64,000 nucleotides of DNA from Ramlibacter ginsenosidimutans (GTDB lineage: Bacteria; Pseudomonadota; Gammaproteobacteria; Burkholderiales; Burkholderiaceae_C): NCBI RefSeq assembly GCF_016654015.1, contig NZ_JAEPWM010000010.1, positions 124,001 to 188,000 of the forward strand, written 5' to 3'. Shown here in pieces: positions 41,408 through 51,460 of this stretch. The notes under the pieces are model-generated. The model ran no database searches, had not been told where the DNA came from, and saw only the letters and a list, made by a program, of their open reading frames with translations. The stretch's first letter is position 1. Each line of letters starts with the position of its first letter. A program made the position numbers and the translations under genes.

Positions 41408-41442
41408 GGCGAATCGAAGCGCCGTGGGAGCGCGAAGAAGAG

Positions 41443-41556
41443 AACGCAGAGTGCGCAGAGGTTACGCAGAGGACGCAGAGAAGACAGGAAAAGAGAGGGA
41501 AGACCTCCTGAGGATTTTCTTTGCGTCCTCTGCGTAACCTCTGCGTCCTCTGCGTT
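41443..41556. repeat. Family B palindromic element, copy 2 (long)
   Basis: The left arm has ACGCAGAG units (AACGCAGAGTGCGCAGAGG, then TTACGCAGAGGACGCAGAG). The right arm is the complement (GCGTCCTCTGCG, TAACCTCTGCGTCCTCTGCG). A variable ~45-base centre separates them. It lies between the AhpD-like gene and the convergent SDR gene. Confidence 0.93.
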
Positions 41557-41623
41557 CACCTGTCCCGATTCGGCCGAGCACGTATCGCAGCCACTGCGGC
41601 ACGCGCGTCGCTTCATCCGCTAA

Positions 41624-42406
41624 TTAGAGACTGAAGCCATCATCCGCCGAGATGACGGCCCCGTTGATGAAGCTGCTGCGGTCGGAGGCGAGCATCAGCA
41701 GCACCGCGTCCAGGTCCTCGGGCTTGCCCACGCGTTTGCGCGGAAGCATCTGCACCAGCTTCTGACCCTGCTCGGTCTGCCAGTGCTGGTGGTTGATCTC
41801 GGTGTCGATGTAGCCGGGGCACAGCGCGTTCACGTTGATGCCGAAGCGGCCCCACTCCAGCGCCATCGCCTTGGTCATGTGCACGACCGTCGCCTTGCTC
41901 ATGGCATACACACCGATCTGCGGCAGCACGCGCAGGCCCGCCGCGGACGCGATGTTGATGATGTGCCCGCCCGTGAAGCTGCCCGGGGCGGCGCCGCGCG
42001 CACGGGCCAGCATGCGCTTGCCCACTTCCTGCGCGACGAAGAAGGCGCCCTTCACGTTGGTGTCGAACACGTAGTCGAAGTCTTCCTCCGTCACGTCCTG
42101 GATGCGCTGCGTGGTGCTCACGCCCGAGTTGTTCACCAGGATGTCGATGGAGCCCATCTCCGTTTCGGCGTGCGCCACCGCGGCCTTGATGCTGTCGGTG
42201 TCCGTCACGTCCAGCGTGACCACGTGCGCATCGCCGCCTTCGCCTTCGATCTGCGCGCGCAGGTCCTTCAGCTTCTCCATGCGGCGCGCGGCCAGCACCA
42301 CCGCGGCGCCCGAGCGCGCCAGCACGCGCGCGAACTGCGCGCCCAGGCCGCTGGAAGCGCCGGTGACGAAGGCGACACGGCCGGACAAGTCGATGCTGTA
42401 AGCCAC
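41624..42406 (-). CDS. Short-chain dehydrogenase/reductase (SDR)
   Basis: A 260-residue classical SDR. Rossmann motif FVTGASSGLGAQFARVLA (TGxxxGxG), NNSGVS at ~90, catalytic Ser near INIASAAGL, Tyr and Lys in YAMSKAT (YxxxK), and the PGYIDTEIN loop. NADP(H) or NAD(H) dependent oxidoreductase. Substrate unknown; relatives are annotated as 3-oxoacyl reductase-like. Divergent from the ETF-QO gene across 133 nt. Confidence 0.93.
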   Translation of the reverse strand: MAYSIDLSGRVAFVTGASSGLGAQFARVLARSGAAVVLAARRMEKLKDLRAQIEGEGGDAHVVTLDVTDTDSIKAAVAHAETEMGSIDILVNNSGVSTTQRIQDVTEEDFDYVFDTNVKGAFFVAQEVGKRMLARARGAAPGSFTGGHIINIASAAGLRVLPQIGVYAMSKATVVHMTKAMALEWGRFGINVNALCPGYIDTEINHQHWQTEQGQKLVQMLPRKRVGKPEDLDAVLLMLASDRSSFINGAVISADDGFSL

Positions 42407-42539
42407 TGGGACTCCTCTCTAGAATGCGGATGGGGATAGCACGATGGTTCGCAGCGCGGCCGTGGCGCAATAGAATGCGAAGCTGCCCCACGGCGCGCGA
42501 CGGTGCGTGCGCGTTCAATCCATTATCCGACGAGACTCC

Positions 42540-44216
42540 ATGACCGAAGAAGAAATCCTGGCCCAGTACGGACCGCGTGAAGCGATGGAGTACGACGTCG
42601 TGGTGGTGGGCGGCGGTCCGGCCGGACTCGCGACCGCGATCCACCTGAAGCAGCTCGCCGCCGAGTCGGGCAAGGAGCTCTCCGTCGTCGTGCTGGAGAA
42701 AGGCTCCGAGCCCGGCGCGCACATCCTGTCGGGCGCCATCATGGACCCGATCGCCCTGTCGGAGCTGATCCCCGACTGGAAGGAACAAGGCGCGCCGCTC
42801 AACGTCCCGGTCACGGAAGACGTCTTCCTGTTCCTCGGCGAGAAGAAGGGCAGGCGCGTGCCCAACTTCCTGCTGCCGCCCAACTTCGGCAACCACGGCA
42901 ACTACATCGTGAGCCTGGCCAACGTCGTGCGCTGGATGGCGCAGCAGGCCGAGGCGCTGGGCGTGGAGATCTTCCCCGGCTTCCCCGCCGCCGAAGTCCT
43001 CTACAACGACGACGGCTCGGTCAAGGGCGTGGCCACCGGCAACATGGGCATCGGCAAGGACGGCCAGCCTACCGACCACTTCCAGCTCGGGATGGAGCTG
43101 CACGCGAAGTACACGATCTTCGCCGAGGGTTCGCGCGGCCACCTGGGCAAGCAGCTGATCCCGCGCTTCAAGCTCGACGACGGCCGGGATCCGCAAAGCT
43201 ACAGCATCGGCATCAAGGAAGTGTGGGAGATCGATGCGTCGCGGCACACGCCGGGCCTGGCGCTGCACAGCGCGGGCTGGCCGCTCGACGAGATGACCTA
43301 TGGCGGCTCGTTCCTCTATCACATGGAGAACAACCAGATCGCCATCGGCTTCGTGGTCGGCCTGGACTACGCCAACCCGTATCTCTCGCCCTTCGAGGAA
43401 TTCCAGCGCTTCAAGACGCACCCGAACATCCGCTGGTATTTCGAGGGCGGCACGGCCAAGCGGCTGGGCTACGGCGCCCGCGCCCTGACGGTCGGCGGCA
43501 TCCTCTCGCTGCCCAAGCTCGTGTTCCCCGGCGGCGCGCTGGTGGGCGACGACGCCGGCTTCCTCAACGCCTCGCGCATCAAGGGCAGCCACGCGGCCAT
43601 CAAGACCGGCATGCTGGTGGCGCGCGCGGCCTTCGATGCGGTCCAGGCGGGCCGCCAGCACGACGAGCTCACTGCGTATCCCGCAGCCTTCGAGAAGTCG
43701 TGGCTGTACACCGAGCTGAACAAGGCGCGCAACTTCAAGCAGTGGTTCAAGAAGGGCCGCACGGTCGCGACCTTCATGACGGGCATCGAGCAGTTCGTGC
43801 TGCGCGGGACGATCCCGTGGACGCTGCACCGCGAGCGGCCGGACTACACGTACCTGAAGCCGGCCGCGCAGTGCAAGCCGATCCTGTATCCGAAGCCGGA
43901 CGGCAAGCTCACCTTCGACCGGCTCTCCTCGGTGTTCATCTCGAACACGAACCACGAGGAGAACCAGCCGGCGCACCTGACGCTGAAGGACCCGACGGTG
44001 CCCACGCGCGTCAACCTGCCGGAGTACGCGGGCCCCGAGCAGCGCTATTGCCCGGCCGGCGTCTACGAGTTCGTCGAGGACAACGGCAACGCGCGCCTGC
44101 AGATCAACGCGCAGAACTGCGTGCACTGCAAGACCTGCGACATCAAGGACCCCACGCAGAACATCGTGTGGGTCACGCCCGAAGGCGGCGGCGGCCCGAA
44201 CTACACCAACATGTAG
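42540..44216 (+). CDS. Electron transfer flavoprotein-ubiquinone oxidoreductase
   Basis: A 558-residue ETF-QO that passes electrons from acyl-CoA and amino acid dehydrogenases, via ETF, to the quinone pool at the inner membrane. FAD site VVVVGGGPAGLATAIHL near residue 20, GAIMDPIALSELIPDW, YGGSFLYHMENNQIAIGFV, and the C-terminal 4Fe-4S cluster with cysteines in YCPAGVYE and NCVHCKTCDIKDP. Ends GGGGPNYTNM as usual. ATG 42540 is preferred to an in-frame start 33 nt earlier. Fits the acyl-CoA metabolism genes nearby. Confidence 0.97.
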   Translation: MTEEEILAQYGPREAMEYDVVVVGGGPAGLATAIHLKQLAAESGKELSVVVLEKGSEPGAHILSGAIMDPIALSELIPDWKEQGAPLNVPVTEDVFLFLGEKKGRRVPNFLLPPNFGNHGNYIVSLANVVRWMAQQAEALGVEIFPGFPAAEVLYNDDGSVKGVATGNMGIGKDGQPTDHFQLGMELHAKYTIFAEGSRGHLGKQLIPRFKLDDGRDPQSYSIGIKEVWEIDASRHTPGLALHSAGWPLDEMTYGGSFLYHMENNQIAIGFVVGLDYANPYLSPFEEFQRFKTHPNIRWYFEGGTAKRLGYGARALTVGGILSLPKLVFPGGALVGDDAGFLNASRIKGSHAAIKTGMLVARAAFDAVQAGRQHDELTAYPAAFEKSWLYTELNKARNFKQWFKKGRTVATFMTGIEQFVLRGTIPWTLHRERPDYTYLKPAAQCKPILYPKPDGKLTFDRLSSVFISNTNHEENQPAHLTLKDPTVPTRVNLPEYAGPEQRYCPAGVYEFVEDNGNARLQINAQNCVHCKTCDIKDPTQNIVWVTPEGGGGPNYTNM

Positions 44217-44342
44217 TGCTTACGTCGTCTGCCTCGCGGCAAGACGACGCGCAACCGTCAGCGGACCTTCAGTCTTCCCCGAGCTTTCCCTGTGCGTGCG
44301 AAGTGCGTGCGCGGGTAGCCTGCCCCGGACATAGGAGTCCGC

Positions 44343-45641
44343 ATGCAAACGCTCGCACAAAGAACCATTTCGAAGATCAGCTGGCGGCTGCTGCCGCTGC
44401 TGATGGTCAGCTACTTCATCGCCTACCTCGACCGGGTCAACCTCGGTTTCGCGGGCGCCGCGATGTCGAAGGACCTGCACTTCACCAGCACCGTCTTCGG
44501 CAGCGCCGCGGGCATCTTCTTCCTCGCCTACTTCCTGTTCGAGGTGCCCAGCAACCTGGCGCTGGAACGTTTCGGCGCGCGCAAGTGGATCGCGCGCATC
44601 ATGTTCTCGTGGGGGATCATCTCCGCCGCGCAGGCGTGGGTCGGCGGCAGCACCAGCTTCAACACCGTGCGCTTCCTGCTCGGGATTGCGGAAGCGGGCT
44701 TCTTCCCCGGCGTGATCTTCTACATCACGCTGTGGTTCCCCGCCGCCTACCGCGCGCGCATCGTCGGCTGGTTCATGTTCGCGATCCCGATCTCCACGGT
44801 CATCGGCTCTCCCATCTCCGGCTTCATCCTGAACATGGAAGGCATGGGCGGCATGCACGGCTGGCAGTGGCTGTTCATCCTCGAGGCCGTGCCCGCGGTG
44901 ATCCTCACCCTGTTCGTCCTGCTGTACCTGCCTGACGGTCCGAAGGACGCGAAGTGGCTCACGGACGAAGAGCGCAACTGGCTGCAGTCCACGCTGGACG
45001 CCGAGCGCCGCAACCGCGAGAGCTTCCATCGGATCTCGTGGAAGCAGTCCCTGACCAACTGGCGCGTGATCGCGCTGGGCTTCGTGTACATGGGCGTGAC
45101 GGTGCCCCTGTACGGCCTGGGCTTCTTCCTGCCGCAGATCATCCGCGGCTTCGGCGGCCTCGGCAACGTGGAGATCGGCTTCATCAACGCCTTCCCCTAC
45201 CTGATCGGCGCCATCGCGATGATCTTCTGGACGCGCCTCTCGGATGCGAAGAAGGAGCGCAAGACCTTCATGCTGCTGTCGATGGCCTGCATCGCCGCCG
45301 GCCTGATCGGCGCCGCCATGACCGCGGCGCCCGTGCCTAAGATGGCCTTCGTCACGCTCGCTGCCTTCGGCATCTTCACCGCCCTGCCCGTGTTCTGGAC
45401 CCTGCCCACCGCCATCCTGAGCGGCACGGCCGCGGCAGCCGGCATTGCCTGGATCAACTCCATCGGCAACCTGGGCGGCTACATCGGCCCGACGATCTTC
45501 GGCGCCCTGAAGGACAAGACAGGCAATGACTTCTACGCCGTGCTGTTCCTCGCGCTGCTGGCGGTGATGGGACTGGTCCTGGTGCTCGCGGTCGGCCACG
45601 ACAAGCGCGCGGAGCACGCGGCGGACATGGCCACGGCCTGA
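44343..45641 (+). CDS. MFS transporter, anion:cation symporter type
   Basis: A 432-residue 12-helix transporter. Seen: FIAYLDRVNLGFAGAAMSKDL, FEVPSNLALERFGARKWIARIM (A motif region) and FLLGIAEAGFFPGVIFYITLWFP, typical of the ACS family (phthalate, glucarate, tartrate-like organic anions). AGGAG precedes ATG 44343. The Bug gene starts 13 nt after its stop, so the two form an operon likely serving one carboxylate. Confidence 0.94.
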   Translation: MQTLAQRTISKISWRLLPLLMVSYFIAYLDRVNLGFAGAAMSKDLHFTSTVFGSAAGIFFLAYFLFEVPSNLALERFGARKWIARIMFSWGIISAAQAWVGGSTSFNTVRFLLGIAEAGFFPGVIFYITLWFPAAYRARIVGWFMFAIPISTVIGSPISGFILNMEGMGGMHGWQWLFILEAVPAVILTLFVLLYLPDGPKDAKWLTDEERNWLQSTLDAERRNRESFHRISWKQSLTNWRVIALGFVYMGVTVPLYGLGFFLPQIIRGFGGLGNVEIGFINAFPYLIGAIAMIFWTRLSDAKKERKTFMLLSMACIAAGLIGAAMTAAPVPKMAFVTLAAFGIFTALPVFWTLPTAILSGTAAAAGIAWINSIGNLGGYIGPTIFGALKDKTGNDFYAVLFLALLAVMGLVLVLAVGHDKRAEHAADMATA

Positions 45642-45654
45642 GCATCGGTACACC

Positions 45655-46626
45655 ATGACGTTCCTCACTTCCAGGCGCGCGCGCCGCGCCTTTCTCGGCT
45701 CGCTGCTCGCGCTCGCGGCCTCCAGCTCGTTCGCCGCCTGGCCGGACCAGACCATCCGCATCATGGTGCCCTGGGCGCCCGGCGGCGCGACCGACCAGAT
45801 CGCGCGCCTGATCGCGCAGCCGCTCGGGCAGGCGCTCGGCGTGACGGTGGTCGTGGACAACAAGGGCGGCGCCGGCGGCGTGATCGGCACGCAGATGTTC
45901 GTGAAGGACAAGCCGGACGGCTACAGCCTGCTGCTCGCGACCAGTTCCACCAACGCCGCGGCGCCCTACCTGTACAAGAAGCTCGGCTTCGACCCGCTCG
46001 CCGACTTCACGCCGGTCACCACCCTGTGCGCCATTCCGAACGTGATGGTCGTGCCCGCGAAGTCGCCGTGGAATTCGCTCGGCGACATCGTGGCCGCGGC
46101 GAAGAAGAACCCGGACAAGTACACCTACGGCTCCGCCGGCATCGGCGGCTCGCAGCACCTGGCCGGCGCGGAGTTCAAGAAGGTGGCCGGCATCGAGATC
46201 CGCCACGTTCCGTACAAGGGCAGCGGCCCGGCGGCGCAGGACCTGATCGCCGGCAACATCGACATGATGATCGACACCGGGTCGCTGGGCAGCATCCGCG
46301 GCGGGCTGCTCAAGCCGATTGCCGTCGCTTCCGAGAAGCGCCTGCCCGCCCTGCCCAACGTGCCGACCTTCAGGGAAGCGGGCGTGCCGATGGTCGCCTC
46401 CGCCTGGTACGGGCTGATGCTGCCGGCACACGCGCCGCGCGAGGTGGTATTGCGCCTGAACGCCGAGGTGAACAGGATCCTGAAGTCGCCCGAGATCCAC
46501 CAGCGCCTGGTGGACATGGGCGCGGAGGTCTGGGGCAGCACGCCGGAGGAGTTCGCGAAGTTCAACGCGAGCGAACTGAGGCGCTACGAAGCCATCGTGC
46601 GCGATTCGGGGGCGCCCAAGGAGTGA
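45655..46626 (+). CDS. Bug/TctC-family periplasmic solute-binding protein
   Basis: A 323-residue exported binding protein. Signal peptide with twin Arg (RRARRAFLGSLLALAASSSFA), then WPDQTIRIMVPWAPGGATDQIARLIAQPL, the ligand loops MFVKDKPDGYSLLLATSST and YGSAGIGGSQHLAG, and LPNVPTFREAGVPM. It shares an operon with the MFS gene rather than TctAB. It might deliver or sense the same substrate. The two Bug proteins in this window are not close copies. Confidence 0.94.
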   Translation: MTFLTSRRARRAFLGSLLALAASSSFAAWPDQTIRIMVPWAPGGATDQIARLIAQPLGQALGVTVVVDNKGGAGGVIGTQMFVKDKPDGYSLLLATSSTNAAAPYLYKKLGFDPLADFTPVTTLCAIPNVMVVPAKSPWNSLGDIVAAAKKNPDKYTYGSAGIGGSQHLAGAEFKKVAGIEIRHVPYKGSGPAAQDLIAGNIDMMIDTGSLGSIRGGLLKPIAVASEKRLPALPNVPTFREAGVPMVASAWYGLMLPAHAPREVVLRLNAEVNRILKSPEIHQRLVDMGAEVWGSTPEEFAKFNASELRRYEAIVRDSGAPKE

Positions 46627-46639
46627 GGCTACAATCCGC

Positions 46640-46850
46640 GCGGTCAGGAGAGAGTTCCCGCGCGGAACCGCCGAAGGCGTCGAACGCTCAGGCACCCAGG
46701 ACTGACAAGCACCCCGTTCGCGGGGTGCCTCCATGCTGGAGAGAGGCCGCAGCGCCGAGTTGCGGTCCACCGAAGGAGCAAGCCCCCAGCCGGGGTGAAT
46801 CTCTCAGGTAAAGCGGACAGCACGGGCCCGCCCATCGTGTGTACGATGGT
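46640..46850 (+). promoter_or_regulatory. Tandem glycine riboswitch upstream of gcvT
   Basis: Two glycine aptamers are visible. Aptamer 1 is closed by GTCAG (46643) and CTGAC (46702-46706) and holds CCGCCGAAGGCG and GCTCAGGCACCCAGGA. Aptamer 2 is closed by GCTG (46735) and CAGC (46818-46821), holding GGAGAGAGGC, CACCGAAGGAGCAAG and CTCTCAGGTAAAGCGGAC. A stable UUCG hairpin lies between them (46709-46728). After it CCATCGT/ACGATGG (46832-46849) plus a T-rich tail may be the expression platform. It switches on glycine cleavage genes when glycine is high. Confidence 0.95.
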
Positions 46851-46876
46851 TCTTCGCCTGTGGAGCACACCTGTCC

Positions 46877-48001
46877 GTGACTGATCAAGAGCTGCACAAG
46901 ACCCCCTTGCATGCCCTGCACCTGGAGCTCGGTGCGCGCATGGTTCCCTTCGCCGGCTATGCCATGCCGGTGCAATACCCCGCCGGCCTGATGGCCGAAC
47001 ACCGCCAGACCCGCGAGAGCGCCGGCCTGTTCGATGTTTCGCACATGGGCCAGTTGCGCCTCTCGGGGCCCGAGGCTGCGCGGGCCTTCGAGACACTCAT
47101 GCCGGTCGATGTCGTGGACCTCGCGCCCGGCAAGCAGCGCTACGGCCTGCTGCTCACCGACGAGGGCACCATCATCGACGACCTGATGTTCGCCAACCGC
47201 GGCGACCACCTGTTCGTGGTGGTCAACGGCGCCTGCAAGCACGTCGATCTCGCCCACCTGCAGGAGCGCATCGGCAAGCGCTGCGAGATCGTCACCATGT
47301 TCGACCGCGGCCTGCTGGCCCTGCAGGGGCCGAAGGCCGTCGATGCATTGCAACGCGTCGTGCCTGGCGTCGACAAGCTCGTCTTCATGACCGGCGCCGG
47401 CTTGGTCTGGAACGGCGCCGACCTCTTCATCACGCGCAGTGGCTACACCGGCGAGGACGGCTTCGAAATCTCCGTGCCCGCCGCGCAAGCCGAAGCGCTC
47501 GCACGCACCCTGCTCTCGCAGCCCGAGGTGAAACCGGTCGGCCTGGGCGCACGCAATTCGCTGCGCCTGGAAGCGGGACTGTGCCTGTACGGCAACGACA
47601 TCGACACGACGACCACGCCCGTCGAAGCCGCGCTCACCTGGGCCATCCAGAAGGTGCGGCGCACGGGCGGCGCGCGCGCCGGCGGCTTTCCCGGTGCGGC
47701 CCGGGTGCTGGGCCAGCTCGATGGCACGGTGCCCGTGGCACGCAAGCGCGTGGGCCTCGTCGCGCAGGAGCGCGTGCCGGTGCGCGAACACGTGGAACTG
47801 CAGGACACCGCAGGCCAGCGCATCGGTGAGGTCACCAGCGGCCTGCTGGCGCCCACGCTCGACCGGCCGATCGCGATGGGCTACGTGCCGCCCGCGCTCG
47901 CCGCGGTGGGCACGCGCGTGCAGGCCCTCGTGCGCGGCAAGCCCGTCCCCATGGAAGTGGCAGCCATGCCTTTCGTTCCCAACCGTTACTACCGCGGCTG
48001 A
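46877..48001 (+). CDS. gcvT: Glycine cleavage system T protein (aminomethyltransferase)
   Basis: A 374-residue enzyme that transfers the methylene group from lipoyl-bound aminomethyl to tetrahydrofolate, releasing ammonia. Seen: KTPLHALHLELGARMVPFAGYAMPVQY, AGLFDVSHMGQLRLSG with the folate-site residues, FITRSGYTGEDGFEIS, RLEAGLCLYGNDID and the C-terminal barrel with GEVTSGLLAPTLDRPIAMGY. Start is GTG 46877. First gene of gcvT-gcvH-gcvP under the riboswitch. Confidence 0.97.
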   Translation: MTDQELHKTPLHALHLELGARMVPFAGYAMPVQYPAGLMAEHRQTRESAGLFDVSHMGQLRLSGPEAARAFETLMPVDVVDLAPGKQRYGLLLTDEGTIIDDLMFANRGDHLFVVVNGACKHVDLAHLQERIGKRCEIVTMFDRGLLALQGPKAVDALQRVVPGVDKLVFMTGAGLVWNGADLFITRSGYTGEDGFEISVPAAQAEALARTLLSQPEVKPVGLGARNSLRLEAGLCLYGNDIDTTTTPVEAALTWAIQKVRRTGGARAGGFPGAARVLGQLDGTVPVARKRVGLVAQERVPVREHVELQDTAGQRIGEVTSGLLAPTLDRPIAMGYVPPALAAVGTRVQALVRGKPVPMEVAAMPFVPNRYYRG

Positions 48002-48023
48002 GGCCGCCGACAGGAGAAGACCG

Positions 48024-48401
48024 ATGACCGTCAAGTACACGCCCGAGCACGAGTGGATCCAGCTCGAAGACCACGAGGCCGCCGTCGTCGGCATCACGCT
48101 GCACGCGCAGGATGCGCTGGGCGACGTGGTCTTCGTGGACCTGCCCGAAGTCGGCAAGACCTACGCCAAGGGCGAGGTGGCCGGTGTCGTCGAATCCGTG
48201 AAGGCGGCGGCGGACGTGTTCATGCCGATCGCCGGCGAGGTCACCGAGGTGAACGAGGACTTGCGCGGCGACCCTTCGCTCGCCAACAAGGACCCGATGG
48301 GCGCCGGCTGGTTCTTCAAGATCCTGATCAAGGACATGGCCGAATTCGACGTGCTGATGGACGAACCCGACTACCAGAAGTTCGTCAAGGCGAACGCCTG
48401 A
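48024..48401 (+). CDS. gcvH: Glycine cleavage system H protein
   Basis: A 125-residue lipoyl carrier shuttling the aminomethyl group between P, T and L proteins. [21 protein letters not shown], the lipoylation site Lys60 in [12 protein letters not shown] and [26 protein letters not shown] are standard. AGGAGA lies upstream of ATG 48024. gcvP follows after 167 nt containing a family B palindrome. Confidence 0.97.
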   Translation: MTVKYTPEHEWIQLEDHEAAVVGITLHAQDALGDVVFVDLPEVGKTYAKGEVAGVVESVKAAADVFMPIAGEVTEVNEDLRGDPSLANKDPMGAGWFFKILIKDMAEFDVLMDEPDYQKFVKANA

Positions 48402-48419
48402 ATCTTGCCAGTCCAACAT

Positions 48420-48530
48420 CCGGACGCAGAGGACGCAGAGGTTTCGCAGAAGACGCAAAAGAATTTCCTGAAAACTTCTTTTCTGTCTCTTCTGCGTCCT
48501 CTGCGTATCCTTTGCGCCCTCTGCGTCCGG
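48420..48530. repeat. Family B palindromic element, copy 3 (between gcvH and gcvP)
   Basis: Left arm CGGACGCAGAGGACGCAGAG then GTTTCGCAGAAGACGCA. Right arm TGCGTCCTCTGCG...CCCTCTGCGTCCG. It lies inside the gcv operon, 18 nt after the gcvH stop, and would make a long hairpin in the mRNA. Confidence 0.93.
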
Positions 48531-48568
48531 CTGTCCGTTCCCGTTCCCGCATCCCTCCCAGGACTGAC

Positions 48569-51460
48569 ATGCTGATGCAATCCGCCCGGCCGCTCGGCGA
48601 GCTGGAAGACACCTCCGAGTTCATTCCCCGCCACATCGGCATTTCCGCGGACGACGAGCGCCACATGCTCTCCGTCATCGGCGAGGCTTCGCGGCGCGCG
48701 CTGGTCGAGGGCATCGTGCCCCGCTCCATCGCCCGCACGCACGGCATGCGCCTGCCGCCCGCAACCACCGAGGCGGCCGCGCTGGCGGAGCTGCGCGCGA
48801 TCGCGCACCGCAACCAGGTCTTCCGCAGCTTCATCGGCCAGGGCTACTACGGCACCTTCACCCCCGGCGTGATCCTGCGCAACGTGCTGGAGAACCCGGC
48901 CTGGTACACGGCCTACACGCCTTACCAGGCGGAGATCAGCCAGGGCCGCATGGAAGCGCTGGTGAACTTCCAGACCATGGTGTGCGACCTCACGGCCATG
49001 CCCATCGCGAACGCGTCGATGCTGGACGAGGCGACCGCGGCGGCGGAGGCCATGACGCTCGCCAAACGCAGCGTGAAGAGCAAGAGCAACGTGATCGTGG
49101 TCGCGGGCGACTGCCATCCGCAGGTGATCGAGGTCGTGCAGACGCGCGCGGCGCCGCTGGACATCGAGGTGGTGCTCGCCAACTCACACGAGGAATGGGA
49201 GCAGAAGCTCGCCGGCGACTACTTCGCCGTGCTCGCGCAATATCCCTCCACCAGCGGACGCATAGCCGACCTGCGCGCCGACGTCGAGAAGGCGCATGCG
49301 AAGCAGGCGGCCTTCATCGTCGCGGCCGACCTGCTCGCGCTCACCCTGCTGGTGCCGCCGGGCGAGTTCGGCGCCGACATCGTGGTCGGCACCACCCAGC
49401 GCTTCGGCATGCCCATGGGCGCAGGCGGCCCGCACGCGGCCTACCTCGCCTGCCGCGACGAGTACAAGCGCTCGATGCCGGGCCGCCTGGTCGGCGTGAG
49501 CGTGGACGTGCACGGCAACCCGGCCTACCGGCTGGCATTGCAGACGCGAGAGCAGCACATCCGCCGCGAGAAGGCGACCTCCAACATCTGCACGGCGCAG
49601 GTGCTGCCGGCGGTGGTCGCGAGCATGTACGCCGTCTACCACGGGCCGCAAGGGCTCAAGCGCATCGCGCAGCGCGTCGCCAGCTACACGGCCATCCTCG
49701 CCCGGGGCCTCGAGCAGCTCGGATGGAAGCCGCGCGCCAGCGCCTTCTTCGACACGATTTCGCTGCACACGGGTGAAGCGACCGACGCACTCGTCGCCAA
49801 GGGCCACGCCCTGCGTGCCAACCTGCGCAAGCACTGGGGCGAGTACATCTGCATCTCCCTGGACGAGACCACCACGCGCGCGGACCTCCAGCTGCTGTGG
49901 TCCATCTTTGCGCAGCCGGGCCAGGCGCTGCCGGAGATCGCCCCCTTCGAGAAAGGCATAGCCCCCGCCATCCCGCAGGAGCTGCGCCGCACCAGCGCCT
50001 TCCTCGCGCACCCGGTGTTCAACACGCACCACAGCGAGACCGGCATGCTGCGCTACATCCGCGCGCTCTCGGACAAGGACCTCGCGCTGGACCGCAGCAT
50101 GATCCCCCTGGGCAGCTGCACGATGAAGCTCAACGCCACCAGCGAGATGATCCCCATCACCTGGCCCGAGTTCGCGCACGTGCACCCGTTCGCGCCGCGC
50201 GACCAGCTGCAAGGCTATGCGGAGCTCGACGCGCAGCTGCGCGCGTGGCTGTGCGAGGCGACGGGCTACGCCGGCATCAGCCTGCAGCCGAACGCCGGCT
50301 CGCAAGGCGAATACGCGGGGCTGCTGGCCATCCGCGCCTGGCACGCGAGCCGCGGGCAGGCGCATCGCGACGTCTGCCTGATCCCCTCTTCGGCGCACGG
50401 CACCAACCCCGCCAGCGCCCACATGGCCGGCATGCAGGTGGTGGTCACGGCGTGCGACGAGAACGGGAACGTCGACCTGGCCGACCTGCAAGCCAAGTGC
50501 GAGCAGCACAGCGAGAAGCTCGCCTGCGTGATGATCACCTACCCCAGCACGCACGGCGTGTTCGAGATGCAGGTGAAGGAGCTGTGCGCGCTGGTGCACA
50601 GTCACGGCGGCCGCGTGTACGTGGACGGCGCCAACATGAACGCGCTCGTGGGCGTCGCGGCGCCGGGCGAGTTCGGCGGCGACGTGAGCCACCTGAACCT
50701 GCACAAGACCTTCTGCATCCCGCATGGCGGCGGCGGCCCGGGCGTCGGGCCGGTCTGCGTGGTGGAGGACCTCGTGCCCTTCCTGCCCGGGCACATGGCC
50801 GCCGGACTGCCGCAGCATCCGGTCGGTGCGGTGTCCGCCGCGCCCCTGGGCAATGCGGCCGTGCTTCCCATCAGCTGGATGTACATCCGCATGATGGGCG
50901 CAGAGGGACTCACGCAGGCGACCGAGGTCGCGATCCTCTCCGCCAACTACATCAGCGCCCGGCTGCGCGATCACTACCCCACCCTCTACGCCAGCGCCAA
51001 CGGCCACGTGGCGCACGAATGCATCCTGGACCTGCGGCCGCTGAAGGAAACCAGCGGCGTGACCGCGGAAGACGTCGCAAAGCGGCTGATCGACTACGGC
51101 TTCCACGCGCCGACGCTGTCCTTCCCGGTGCCCGGCACGCTGATGGTGGAGCCGACCGAGAGCGAGACGCTGGACGAGATCGACCGCTTCATCGCGGCGA
51201 TGATCGCGATCCGCGAGGAGATCCGGCGCGTGGAACGCGGCGAATGGCCGCAGGATGACAACCCGCTGAAGCACGCACCGCACACGGCTTCCGCTCTGAT
51301 GCACGGCGAGTGGAAGCACGGTTATTCGCGCGAGACCGGCGCGGCGGTGCTGGACGAACGCCGACACGCCAAGTACTGGCCGCCCGTGGGCCGCGTCGAC
51401 AACGTGTACGGCGACCGCAACCTGTTCTGCAGCTGCGTGCCGATGTCCGCTTACGAGTGA
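48569..51460 (+). CDS. gcvP: Glycine dehydrogenase (decarboxylating), P protein
   Basis: A 963-residue PLP enzyme that decarboxylates glycine and loads the rest on GcvH. The two similar halves of the fused (non-split) P protein are seen: [17 protein letters not shown] and [33 protein letters not shown] in the first, and [37 protein letters not shown] in the second. The cofactor lysine is Lys713 in [16 protein letters not shown]. Start ATG 48569 is used; the second Met two residues later is possible. Confidence 0.97.
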   Translation: MLMQSARPLGELEDTSEFIPRHIGISADDERHMLSVIGEASRRALVEGIVPRSIARTHGMRLPPATTEAAALAELRAIAHRNQVFRSFIGQGYYGTFTPGVILRNVLENPAWYTAYTPYQAEISQGRMEALVNFQTMVCDLTAMPIANASMLDEATAAAEAMTLAKRSVKSKSNVIVVAGDCHPQVIEVVQTRAAPLDIEVVLANSHEEWEQKLAGDYFAVLAQYPSTSGRIADLRADVEKAHAKQAAFIVAADLLALTLLVPPGEFGADIVVGTTQRFGMPMGAGGPHAAYLACRDEYKRSMPGRLVGVSVDVHGNPAYRLALQTREQHIRREKATSNICTAQVLPAVVASMYAVYHGPQGLKRIAQRVASYTAILARGLEQLGWKPRASAFFDTISLHTGEATDALVAKGHALRANLRKHWGEYICISLDETTTRADLQLLWSIFAQPGQALPEIAPFEKGIAPAIPQELRRTSAFLAHPVFNTHHSETGMLRYIRALSDKDLALDRSMIPLGSCTMKLNATSEMIPITWPEFAHVHPFAPRDQLQGYAELDAQLRAWLCEATGYAGISLQPNAGSQGEYAGLLAIRAWHASRGQAHRDVCLIPSSAHGTNPASAHMAGMQVVVTACDENGNVDLADLQAKCEQHSEKLACVMITYPSTHGVFEMQVKELCALVHSHGGRVYVDGANMNALVGVAAPGEFGGDVSHLNLHKTFCIPHGGGGPGVGPVCVVEDLVPFLPGHMAAGLPQHPVGAVSAAPLGNAAVLPISWMYIRMMGAEGLTQATEVAILSANYISARLRDHYPTLYASANGHVAHECILDLRPLKETSGVTAEDVAKRLIDYGFHAPTLSFPVPGTLMVEPTESETLDEIDRFIAAMIAIREEIRRVERGEWPQDDNPLKHAPHTASALMHGEWKHGYSRETGAAVLDERRHAKYWPPVGRVDNVYGDRNLFCSCVPMSAYE

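Noticed and set aside
41443..41556. GACGCAGAG repeats as a possible CRISPR array
   Set aside because: The units are ~9 bp and arranged as an inverted pair around one centre, with no regular spacers and no cas genes.
41640..44126. 828-codon minus-strand frame
   Set aside because: It is antisense to ETF-QO and in a shifted frame of the SDR gene. The His/Arg/Val-rich composition is a shadow.
44343..46626. MFS plus Bug genes as a tripartite tricarboxylate (Tct) transporter
   Set aside because: The membrane protein is a single 12-helix MFS symporter, not TctA/TctB.
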